Source: Terebella lapidaria (lineage: Eukaryota; Annelida; Polychaeta; Terebellida; Terebellidae). Taken from it: a DNA stretch of 64,000 nt. The stretch lies in assembly GCA_949152475.1 (NCBI GenBank), contig CASCJZ010000060.1, forward strand, positions 27,524 through 91,523. The letters run 5' to 3'. Position numbers and translations under genes: made by a program. Under the pieces are notes generated by a model. That model did no database searches and was not told the origin of the DNA. It worked only from the letters and a program-made list of their open reading frames with translations. This document shows positions 21,272 to 33,000 of the stretch, in pieces (within the stretch, counting starts at the first letter, position 1; the number at the start of each line of letters is the position of its first letter).

Positions 21272-22409
21272 AGGTTACCGGACCTATGGTCCGATAACCT
21301 ATTGCCGTCACGTTGCGTCCGTCGGTCATCCGTCGTCTGTCCATATTTTTATCTTTAAAGTTTACAGGCGGATTTTCCTGAAATTTTGCACAAAGTTGCC
21401 TAAAAATATTTCAAGAGGGGGCTATTTTTTAGTTTTTTGATTTTCGCATTTTTCTCAAAATGGCGGCCATTTTTGACGAAAAATGGCCAATTTTGGACTT
21501 TGGCGGCCATTTTCTCAAAAACTGTCTGATCAGTTTTGAGATTTTTGTTTCAAAAAATTCCCCTTATGTACCTTTATGATGTGTATAAGTTTTGTTGCCC
21601 TTGAATCGCCGGTCTCCGTGTGCCGGCCATTTTGAATTTTTGACGGGCTGTGGACGGACGACGGACGGACGCAACGTGACGGCAATAGGTTATCGGACCA
21701 TAGGACGCTTGAAAATAGAGCTTAGATATTGGCACTTTCAAATAGGAAGTCATATATAGCGAGTTGGGAGGTGACCTTGAATTTGACCTTTGATGACCTT
21801 GAAAGGTCAAAACAGCCATTTTTGGGTGAAAAAATGCCCAAATTTGCCTCTACAGATGAAATGCATGTAGATAGAACTTCAGTTTGCATTATGAACATAT
21901 AGGAAGTCATATATGAAACAACTGATGATGACCTTGATTTTGACCTTGGATGACCTTGAGTGCTAAATGTCTGACTTGAAATCTTGAAAGTGGCCTCTGA
22001 AGCATAAACTTTTGCACATACAGGTTAGGATTGTGTATAAGCCTGTAAAAGAGTCATGTATAAATGGCACATTTTTTGGTGACCTTGAACTTGACCTTAA
22101 AGACCTTGAAGGGCGAATCTCAAAATCTGAAATTGGCCTCTACACACGAAATACTTGTTGATAAAACTTTTTTTTTTGCCGACTCGGCACTTCCTGTTTG
22201 GCCGTATCTCGGAAACGGTGAGTCGTAGAGCGAAACGGAGCTTAATTCCGGCCTTCTGTATTATGAACATACGAAGTCATATGCAGCATACCTGATGGTG
22301 ACATTGAGATTCACAAAGATGACCTTGACTGGTAAATCTCAAAATCATATGTCACCTACAATGCTTGAAACCAAAATTGTCCGGTAACCTATCTTAGCCC
22401 TTGGGCTAA
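21272..22409 (+). mobile_element. HINE copy 5, inserted in a T-run
   Basis: It starts aggttaccggacctatgg and ends gtccggtaacctatctt followed by the hairpin agcccttgggct and aa. T-runs flank both sides. The inverted paralogue near 63140 has one T-run and no HINE. The 12-base asymmetric inverted ends (aggttaccggac and gtccggtaacct) match perfectly. Confidence 0.88.
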
Positions 22410-23601
22410 TTTTTTGTCTCATATTTCATGAGAAGCATGCAGAATACATAGGATGCCAGCTAGGAAAAAACTTAAATTGCCTTATGGCAATATTCGTGAT
22501 ATGTTCAGCAAGGTAACTGAGCATTGTAAATAATAATTATAATTGTTAATTCATATCAATTAATCAAGTATAAAATATAATAAACAGATTCCAGATATAT
22601 TTTACACAGCATATACAGATTGATATTTTGATATTTATAGTTATCAATGGATTTGAGATCGTGTCAATAATAACAAACGAATGTGTTATGTCCCATTGAA
22701 ACTTGGAATGTCCCATTGCTTTGAATGTCAAGGAGCCAACTGACCCACTGTTCAAATGCTCTAGCCCTCTCCCTGGATTCCTAAGCTGTAAAATCGATAA
22801 TAAGCGAGACATTAGCCATTTTGTCCTGTGACCTTGAAAATGAGGTCAAAGGTCAAATTCAAGGTCACGATAATATTCAGAATATATCATTTCCTATATG
22901 CTGACAATTGATTCCTAACCTGTAAACATGGTAAAGTCGATAATAAGCGAGATATTAGCCATTTTGTGCTGTGACCTTGAAAATTAGGTCAAAGGTCAAA
23001 TTCAAGATCACGAGAATACTCAGCATATATGATTTCCTATATGTGCACAATTGATTCCTAATGTCTAATCCCAATATGAAGTGAGAAATTAGGAGAAATT
23101 TGTCCCCATTATAAAGCATAGGCTAATTTAACATGGGAAAGTCCTATCTGGGACACGTCGAAAAAATCAAAATGGCTGCCACATGGAGACCGATGATTTA
23201 AGGGAAACGAAACTTACATGTATACAAAGCACAAAGATATATCAGGGGAATCTTTTGAAACAAAAATCTCAAAACTGATCAGACAGTTTTCGAGAAAATG
23301 GCCGCCAAAGTCCAAGATTGGCCATTTTTCGACAAAAATGGCCGCCATTTTGGAAAAAAATGATTCAATCGAAAAAAAAAAATGGTCTGGAGATATGGGC
23401 CCATAGAACATATTTTGTGAATTACAGCAATATTCATCGAACAGATTTTTCCCAGCGATTGACAACGCCAACGCCGACGCACGGACGGACGCCGGACACA
23501 ACCTGACGACAATAGCTTATCGGACCATAGGTCCGGTAAGCTAAAAAGAAGAAAAAAAATTCTGCTAAAACCATAAAGGCATTTCTTCCGAAATGCCTTA
23601 A

Positions 23602-23832
23602 TTCGTTCATGGGTATGACGGCATAATTTGGCGCCAGTCTGGTCCCCATGGCAGTAACACCCACTTGGAAGTAGTGTGATATGCCGAAAGTGAAGTTGTT
23701 CATGGTGAGGACCATGCGGAGAAGGCGCAGGATAGACGTGTTGGACGGGTTTTCCCCACAAGGGAGGTGTTTATGTAGAGCGTTGTTGACTGCTTGAATC
23801 CCTTCACTATTAGAGATATTAGTGTAAAGGGA
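23602..23832 (-). pseudogene. Penelope-like element, RT palm fragment (upstream half)
   Basis: Minus reading encodes SLYTNISNSEGIQ, then LTMNNFTF and GTAMGTRLAPNYA, the fingers/palm of a PLE reverse transcriptase, ending at M-N-E where the Helitron begins. The next residues of the same protein are at 9399 (F-E-N-K-F). The fragment begins right at RT motif A, whose catalytic Asp is missing, so the element is 5'-truncated before about 23836, where unrelated AT-rich DNA starts. Confidence 0.85.
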
Positions 23833-24040
23833 GCAGAGAAAAAAAAAATACTGGTATACTGGATAATCTACTGATTGATAACTGACTCTAGTCGTGCCCC
23901 TTTGAGCCAAGTCAAAAAGCACTGAACATCGTTCGATAAAGCATCTAGAAGTACAAATCGAGTGCAGTCCCCCCAAGCCACCCCCTCTCTGAACTAGTTC
24001 TCCATGACAAAGTTAACTTGAAGATATTGTGTGTCAAGTG

Positions 24041-27000
24041 AATCACTCCAGCCCTAGTGGCGACCAATCACTCCAGCCCTAGTGGGGTCCAATCACTCCA
24101 TCCCTAGTGGGGTCTAATCACTCCAGCAATAGTGGCGACCAATCACTCCAGCCCTAGCGGGGTCGAATCACTCCAGTCCTAGTGGCGACCAATCACTCCA
24201 GCCCTAGTGGCGACCAATCACTCCAGCCCTAGTGGCGTCTAATCACTCCAGCCCTAGTGGCGACCAATCACTCCAGCCCTAGTGGGGTCCAATCACTCCA
24301 GCCCTAGTGGGGTCCAATCACTCCAGCCCTAATGGGGTCCAATCACTCCAGCCCTAGTGGCGTCGAATCCCTCCAGCCCTAGTGGAGTCCAATCACTCCA
24401 GCCCTAGTGGCGTCCAATCACTCCAGCCCTAATGGGGTCCAATCACTACAGCCCTAGTGGTGTCCAATCTCTCCAGCCCTAGTGGCAACCAATCACTCCA
24501 GCCCCAGTGGGGTCCAATCACTCCAGCCCTAGTGGCGACCAATCACTCCAGCCCTAGCAGGGTCCAATCATTCCAGCCCTAGTGGGGTCCAATCACTCCA
24601 GCCCTAGTGGGGTCCAATCACTCCAGCCCTAGTGGGGTCCAATCACTCCAGCCCTAGTAGGGTCCAATAACTCCAGCCCTGGTGGCGTCGATCACTCCAG
24701 CCCTAGTGGGTTCCAATCACTCCAGCCCTAGTGGGGTCTAATCACTCCGGCCCTAGTGGGGTCCAATCTCTCCAGCCCTAGTAGCGACCAATCACTCCAG
24801 CCCCAGTGGGGTCCAATCACTCCAGCCCCAGTGGGGTCCAATCACTCCAGCCCTAGTGGCGTCGAATCACTCCAGCCCTAGTGGGGTTGAATCACTCCAG
24901 CCCTAGTGGGGTCCAATCACTCCAGCCCTAGTGGGGTCTAATCACTCCAGCCCTAGTGGGGTCCAATCACTCCAGCCCCAGTGGGGTCCAATCACTCCGG
25001 CCCTAGTGGCATCGAATCACTCCAGCCCTAGTGGGGTCCAATCACTCCAGACCTAGTGGCGTCCAAACACTCCAGCCCTAATGGGGTCCAATCACTCCAG
25101 CCCTAGTGGCGTCGAATCACTCCAGCCCTAGTGGGGTCCAATCACTCCAGCCCTAGTGGGGTCCAATCACTCCAGCCCCAGTGGGGTCCAATCACTCCAG
25201 CCCTAGTGGCGTCCAATCACTCCAACCCTAGTGGGGTCCAATCACTCCAGCCCCAGTGGGGTCCAATCACTCCAGCCCTAGTGGGGTCCAATCACTCCAG
25301 CCCTAGTGGCATCCAATCAGTCCAGCCCTAGTGGCGTCCAATCACTCCAGCCCTAGTGGGGTCCAATCACTCCAGCCCTAGTGGCGTCCAATCACTCCAG
25401 CAATAGCGGGGTCCAATCACTCCAGCCCTAGTGGGGTCCAATCACTCCAGCCCTAGTGGGGTCCAATCTCTCCAGCGCTGGTGGGGTCCAATCACTCCAG
25501 CCCTAGTGGGGTCCAATCACTCCAGCCCTAGTGGGGTCCAATCACTCCAGCCCTGGTGGGGTCCAATCACTCCAGCCCTGGTGGGGTCCAATCATTCCAA
25601 CCCTAGTGGCATCCAATCACTCCAGCCCTAGTGGCATCCAATCACTCCAGCCCTAGTGGGGTCCAATCACTCCAGCCCTAGTGGGGTCCAATCACTACAG
25701 CCCTAGTGGCGTCCATTCACTACAGCCCTAGTGGGGTCCAATCACTCCAGCCCTAGTGGCATCCAATCACTCCAGTCCTAGTGGGGTCCAATCACTCCAG
25801 CCCTTGTGGGGTCCAATCACTCCAGTCCTAGTGGGGTCCATTCACTCCAGTTCTAGTGGGGTCCAATCACTCCAGTCCTAGTGGGGTCCAATCACTCCAG
25901 CCCTAGTGGGGTCCAATCACTACAGCCCTAGTGGCGTCCATTCACTACAGCCCTAGTGGGGTCCAATCACTCCAGCCCTAGTGGGGTCCAATCACTCCAG
26001 CCCTAGTGGGGTCCAATCACTACAGCCTTAGTGGCGTCCATTCACTACAGCCCTAGTGGGGTCCAATCACTCCAGCCCTAGTGGCGTCCAATCACTCCAG
26101 TCCTAGTGGACTCCATTCACTCCAGCCCTAGTGGGGTCCAATCACTCCAGCCCTAGTGGCGTCCAATCACTCCAGTCCTAGTGGGGTCCAATCACTCCAG
26201 CCCTTGTGGGGTCCAATCATTCCAGCCCTAGTGGGGTCCAATCACTCCAGCCCTAGTGGGGTCAAATAACTCCAGCCCTAGTGGCGTCCAATCACTCCAG
26301 CCCTAGTGGGGTCCAATCACTCCAGACCTAGTGGCGTCCAAACACTCCAGCCCTAATGGGGTCCAATCACTCCAGACCTAGTGGCGTCCAAACACTCCAG
26401 CCCTAATGGGGTCCAATCACTCCAGCCCTAGTGGCGTCGAATCACTCCAGCCCTAGTGGGGTCCAATCACTCCAGCCCTAGTGGCATCGAATCACTCCAG
26501 CCCTAGTGGGGTCCAATCACTCCAGACCTAGTGGCGTCCAAACACTCCAGCCCTAATGGGGTCCAATCACACCAGCCCTAGTGGCGTCGAATCACTCCAG
26601 CCCTAGTGGGGTCCAATCACTCCAGCCCTAGTGGGGTCCAATCACTCCAGCCCCAGTGGGGTCCAATCACTCCAGCCCTAGTGGCGTCCAATCACTCCAA
26701 CCCTAGTGGGGTCCAATCACTCCAGCCCCAGTGGGGTCCAATCACTCCAGCCCTAGTGGGGTCCAATCACTCCAGCCCTAGTGGCATCCAATCAGTCCAG
26801 CCCTAGTGGCGTCCAATCACTCCAGCCCTAGTGGCGTCCAATCACTCCAGCCCTAGTGGCGTCCAATCACTCCAGCCCTAGCGGGGTCCAATCACTCCAG
26901 CCCTAGTGGGGTCCAATCACTCCAGCCCTAGTGGGGTCCAATCTCTCCAGCGCTGGTGGGGTCCAATCACTCCAGCCCTAGTGGGGTCCAATCACTCCAG

Positions 27001-30000
27001 CCCTAGTGGGGTCCAATCACTCCAGCCCTGGTGGGGTCCAATCACTCCAGCCCTGGTGGGGTCCAATCATTCCAACCCTAGTGGCATCCAATCACTCCAG
27101 CCCTAGTGGCATCCAATCACTCCAGCCCTAGTGGGGTCCAATCACTCCAGCCCTAGTGGGGTCCAATCACTACAGCCCTAGTGGCGTCCATTCACTACAG
27201 CCCTAGTGGGGTCCAATCACTCCAGCCCTAGTGGCGTCCAATCACTCCAGTCCTAGTGGGGTCCAATCACTCCAGCCCTTGTGGGGTCCAATCACTCCAG
27301 TCCTAGTGGGGTCCATTCACTCCAGTTCTAGTGGGGTCCAATCACTCCAGTCCTAGTGGGGTCCAATCACTCCAGCCCTAGTGGGGTCCAATCACTACAG
27401 CCCTAGTGGCGTCCATTCACTACAGCCCTAGTGGGGTCCAATCACTCCAGCCCTAGTGGGGTCCAATCACTCCAGCCCTAGTGGGGTCCAATCACTACAG
27501 CCCTAGTGGCGTCCATTCACTACAGCCCTAGTGGGGTCAAATCACTCCAGCCCTAGTGGCGTCCAATCACTCCAGTCCTACTGGACTCCATTCACTCCAG
27601 CCCTAGTGGGGTCCAATCACTCCAGCCCTAGTGGCGTCCAATCACTCCAGTCCTAGTGGGGTCCAATCACTCCAGCCCTTGTGGGGTCCAATCACTCCAG
27701 CCCTAGTGGGGTCCAATCACTCCAGCCCTAGTGGGGTCAAATAACTCCAGCCCTAGTGGCGTCCAATCACTCCAGCCCTAGTGGGGTCTAATCACTCCAG
27801 CCCTAGTGGGGTCCGATCTCTCCAGCCCTTGTGGGGTCCAATAACTCCAGCCCTAGTGGGGTCCAATCACTACAGCCCTAGTGGCGTCCATTCACTACAG
27901 CCCTGGTGGCGTCCATTCACTACAGCCCTAGTGGGGTCCAATCACTCCAGCCCTAGTGGCGTCCAATCACTCCAGCCCTAGTGGGGTCCAATACCTCCAG
28001 CCCTAGTGGGGTCCAATCACTCCGGATCTAGTGGCGTCCATTCACTACAGCCCTGGTGGCGTCCATTCACTACAGCCATAGTGGGGTCCAATCACTCCAG
28101 CACTAGCGGCGTCCAATCACTCCAGCCCTAGTGGGGTCCAATCACTCCAGCCCTAGTGGGGTCCAATCACTACAGCCCTAGTGGCGTCCATTCACTACAG
28201 CCCTAGTGGGGTCAAATCACTCCAACCCAAGTGGACTCCAATCACTCCAGCCCTAGTGGGGTCCAATCACTCCAACCCTAGTGGGGTCAAATCACTCCAG
28301 CCCTAGTGGCGTCCATTCACTACAGCCCTGGTGGCGTCCATTCACTACAGCCCTAGTGGGGTCCAATCACTACAACCCTAGTGGGGTCCAATCACTCCAA
28401 CCCAAGTGGACTCCAATCACTCCAGCCCTAGTGGGGTCCAATATCTCCAGCCCTAGTGGGGTCCAATCATTCCAACCCTAGTGGGGTCCAATCACTCCAG
28501 CCCTAGTGGGGTCCAATCACTACAGCCCTAGTGGCTTCTATTCACTCCAACACTAGTGGGGTTCAATCACTCCAGCCCTAGTGGGGTCCAATCACTCCAG
28601 CCCTAGTGAGATCCAATCACTTCAGCCCTAGTGGTGTCCAATCACTCCAGCCCTAGCAGGGTCCAATCACTCCAGCCCCAGTGGCGTCCAATCACCCCAG
28701 CCCTAGTGGGGTCCAAACACTCCAACCCTAGTTGACTCCAATCACTCCAGCCCTAGTGGGGTCCAATCACTCCAGCCCTAGTGGCGTTCAATCACTCCAG
28801 CCCTAGTGGGGTCCAATCTCTCCAACCCTAGTTGACTCCAATCACTCCAGCCCTAGTGGGGTCCAATCACTCCAGCACTAGTGGGGTCCAATCACTCCAG
28901 CCCTAGTGGCGTCGAATCCCTCCAGCCCTAGTGGAGTCCAATCACTCCAGCCCTAGTGGGGTCCAATCACTCCAGCCCTAATGGGGTCCAATCACTACAG
29001 CCCTAGTGGTGTCCAATCTCTCCAGCCCTAGTGGCAACCAATCACTCCAGCCCCAGTGGGGTCCAATCACTCCAGCCCTAGTGGCGACCAATCACTCCAG
29101 CCCTAGCAGGGTCCAATCATTCCAGCCCTAGTGGGGTCCAATCACTCCAGCCCTAGTGGGGTCCAATCACTCCAGCCCTAGTAGGGTCCAATAACTCCAG
29201 CCCTGGTGGCGTCGAATCACTCCAGCCCAAGTGGGTTCCAATCACTCCAGCCCTAGTGGGGTCTAATCACTCTGGCCCTAGTGGGGTCCAATCTCTCCAG
29301 CCCTAGTGGCGACCAATCACTCCAGCCCCAGTGGGGTCCAATCACTCCAGCCCCAGTAGGGTCCAATCACTCCAGCCCTAGTGGCGTCGAATCACTCCAG
29401 CCCTAGTGGGGTTGAATCACTCCAGCCCTAGTGGGGTCCAATCACTCCAGCCCTAGTGGGGTCTAATCACTCCAGCCCTAGTGGGGTGCAATCACTCCAG
29501 CCCCAGTGGGGTCCAATCACTCCGGCCCTAGTGGCATCGAATCACTCCAGCCCTAGTGGGGTCCAATCACTCCAGACCTAGTGGCGTCCAAACACTCCAG
29601 CCCTAATGGGGTCCAATCACTCCAGCCCTAGTGGCGTCGAATCACTTAAGCCCTAGTGGGGTCCAATCACTCCAGCCCTAGTGAGGTCCAATCACTCCAG
29701 CCCCAGTGGGGTCCAATCACTCCAGCCCTAGTGGCGTCCAATCACTCCAGCCCTAGTGGGGTCCAATCACTCCAGCCCCAGTGGGGTCCAATCACTCCAG
29801 CCCTAGTGGGGTCCAATCACTCCAGCCCTAGTGGCATCCAATCAGTCCAGCCCTAGTGGCGTCCAATCACTCCAGCCCTAGTGGGGTCCAATCACTCCAG
29901 CCCTAGTGGCGTCCAATCACTCCAGCCCTAGCGGGGTCCAATCACTCCAGCCCTAGTGGGGTCCAATCACTCCAGCCCTAGTGGGGTCCAATCTCTCCAG

Positions 30001-33000
30001 CGCTGGTGGGGTCCAATCACTCCAGCCCTAGTGGGGTCCAATCACTCCAGCCCTAGTGGGGTCCAATCACTCCAGCCCTGGTGGGGTCCAATCACTCCAG
30101 CCCTGGTGGGGTCCAATCATTCCAACCCTAGTGGCATCCAATCACTCCAGCAATAGTGGCATCCAATCACTCCAGCCCTAGTGGGGTCCAATCACTCCAG
30201 CCCTAGTGGGGTCCAATCACTACAGCCCTAGTGGCGTCCATTCACTACAGCCCTAGTGGGGTCCAAGAACTCCAGCCCTAGTGGCGTCCAATCACTCCAG
30301 TCCTAGTGGACTCCATTCACTCCAGCCCTAGTGGGGTCCAATCACTCCAGCCCTAGTGGCGTCCAATCACTCCAGTCCTAGTGGGGTCCAATCACTCCAG
30401 CCCTTGTGGGGTCCAATCACTCCAGCCCTAGTGGGGTCCAATCACTCCAGCCCTAGTGGGGTCAAATAACTCCAGCCCTAGTGGCGTCCAATCACTCCAG
30501 CCCTAGTGGGGTCCAATCACTCCAGACCTAGTGGCGTCCAAACACTCCAGCCCTAATGGGGTCCAATCACTCCAGACCTAGTGGCGTCCAAACACTCCAG
30601 CCCTAATGGGGTCCAATCACTCCAGCCCTAGTGGCGTCGAATCACTCCAGCCCTAGTGGGGTCCAATCACTCCAGCCCTAGTGGCATCGAATCACTCCAG
30701 CCCTAGTGGGGTCCAATCACTCCAGACCTAGTGGCGTCCAAACACTCCAGCCCTAATGGGGTCCAATCACACCAGCCCTAGTGGCGTCGAATCACTCCAG
30801 CCCTAGTGGGGTCCAATCACTCCAGCCCTAGTGGGGTCCAATCACTACAGCCCTAGTGGCGTCCATTCACTACAGCCCTAGTGGGGTCAAATCACTCCAA
30901 CCCAAGTGGACTCCAATCACTCCAGCCCTAGTGGGGTCCAATCACTCCAACCCTAGTGGGGTCAAATCACTCCAGCCCTAGTGGCGTCCATTCACTACAG
31001 CCCTGGTGGCGTCCATTCACTACAGCCCTAGTGGGGTCCAATCACTACAACCCTAGTGGGGTCCAATCACTCCAACCCAAGTGGACTCCAATCACTCCAG
31101 CCCTAGTGGGATCCAATATCTCCAGCCCTAGTGGGGTCCAATCATTCCAACCCTAGTGGGGTCCAATCACTCCAGCCCTAGTGGGGTCCAATCACTACAG
31201 CCCTAGTGGCTTCTATTCACTCCAACACTAGTGGGGTTCAATCACTCCAGCCCTAGTGGGGTCCAATCACTCCAGCCCTAGTGAGATCCAATCACTTCAG
31301 CCCTAGTGGTGTCCAATCACTCCAGCCCTAGCAGGGTCCAATCACTCCAGCCCCAGTGGCGTCCAATCACCCCAGCCCTAGTGGGGTCCAAACACTCCAA
31401 CCCTAGTTGACTCCAATCACTCCAGCCCTAGTGGGGTCCAATCACTCCAGCCCTAGTGGCGTTCAATCACTCCAGCCCTAGTGGGGTCCAATCTCTCCAG
31501 CCCTAGTGGCGACCAATCACTCCAGCCCCAGTGGGGTCCAATCACTCCAGCCCCAGTGGGGTCCAATCACTCCAGCACTAGTGGGGTCCAATCACTCCAG
31601 CCCTAGTGGCGTCGAATCCCTCCAGCCCTAGTGGAGTCCAATCACTCAAGCCCTAGTGGGGTCCAATCACTCCAGCCCTAATGGGGTCCAATCACTACAG
31701 CCCTAGTGGTGTCCAATCTCTCCAGCCCTAGTGGCAACCAATCACTCCAGCCCCAGTGGGGTCCAATCACTCCAGCCCTAGTGGCGACCAATCACTCCAG
31801 CCCTAGCAGGGTCCAATCATTCCAGCCCTAGTGGGGTCCAATCACTCCAGCCCTAGTGGGGTCCAATCACTCCAGCCCTAGTAGGGTCCAATAACTCCAG
31901 CCCTGGTGGCGTCGAATCACTCCAGCCCAAGTGGGTTCCAATCACTCCAGCCCTAGTGGGGTCTAATCACTCCGGCCCTAGTGGGGTCCAATCTCTCCAG
32001 CCCTAGTGGCGACCAATCACTCCAGCCCCAGTGGGGTCCAATCACTCCAGCCCCAGTAGGGTCCAATCACTCCAGCCCTAGTGGCGTCGAATCACTCCAG
32101 CCCTAGTGGGGTTGAATCACTCCAGCCCTAGTGGGGTCCAATCACTCCAGCCCTAGTGGGGTCTAATCACTCCAGCCCTAGTGGGGTGCAATCACTCCAG
32201 CCCCAGTGGGGTCCAATCACTCCGGCCCTAGTGGCATCGAATCACTCCAGCCCTAGTGGGGTCCAATCACTCCAGACCTAGTGGCGTCCAAACACTCCAG
32301 CCCTAATGGGGTCCAATCACTCCAGCCCTAGTGGCGTCGAATCACTTAAGCCCTAGTGGGGTCCAATCACTCCAGCCCTAGTGAGGTCCAATCACTCCAG
32401 CCCCAGTGGGGTCCAATCACTCCAGCCCTAGTGGCGTCCAATCACTCCAGCCCTAGTGGGGTCCAATCACTCCAGCCCCAGTGGGGTCCAATCACTCCAG
32501 CCCTAGTGGGGTCCAATCACTCCAGCCCTAGTGGCATCCAATCAGTCCAGCCCTAGTGGCGTCCAATCACTCCAGCCCTAGTGGGGTCCAATCACTCCAG
32601 CCCTAGTGGCGTCCAATCACTCCAGCCCTAGCGGGGTCCAATCACTCCAGCCCTAGTGGGGTCCAATCACTCCAGCCCTAGTGGGGTCCAATCTCTCCAG
32701 CGCTGGTGGGGTCCAATCACTCCAGCCCTAGTGGGGTCCAATCACTCCAGCCCTAGTGGGGTCCAATCACTCCAGCCCTGGTGGGGTCCAATCACTCCAG
32801 CCCTGGTGGGGTCCAATCATTCCAACCCTAGTGGCATCCAATCACTCCAGCAATAGTGGCATCCAATCACTCCAGCCCTAGTGGGGTCCAATCACTCCAG
32901 CCCTAGTGGGGTCCAATCACTACAGCCCTAGTGGCGTCCATTCACTACAGCCCTAGTGGGGTCCAAGAACTCCAGCCCTAGTGGCGTCCAATCACTCCAG

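Larger units (their letters stand above)
15551..23542 (-). mobile_element. HINE of the AAGCT subfamily, expanded by nested insertions
   Basis: The plus-left end has the hairpin agagccgtagggctct and then gcttaccggac. The plus-right end is ggtccggtaagct at 23542 before an A-run. Segments 15820-16046, 17889-18418, 21157-21271 and 22410-23542 align, inverted, with 60858-64000. Subtracting the insertions at 16047-17888, 18419-21156 and 21272-22409 leaves about 2.3 kb, which agrees with the other copy. The many caaggtca motifs belong to the HINE itself. Confidence 0.82.
9400..23601 (-). mobile_element. 14.2-kb Helitron-type insertion (family B, outer copy) inside the PLE
   Basis: In minus reading the 5' end is TTAAGGCATTTCGG at 23601 after a host A, and the 3' end is GACGTCTAG at 9400 before a host T. 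A short palindrome (aaggc/gcctt) precedes the CTAG. A|T target, CTAG end, 3' hairpin and no target duplication are Helitron hallmarks. Joining the flanks restores the PLE frame without losing a base: codons for M-N-E at 23602-23610 continue into F-E-N at 9399. I see no Rep/helicase gene, so it is non-autonomous. Most of its length is later nested insertions; the original element was probably a few hundred bases to 2 kb. Confidence 0.8.

Noticed and set aside
9400..23601. Autonomous Helitron with Rep/helicase
   Set aside because: No long frame or Rep/helicase motif was found in the 14.2 kb on either strand.
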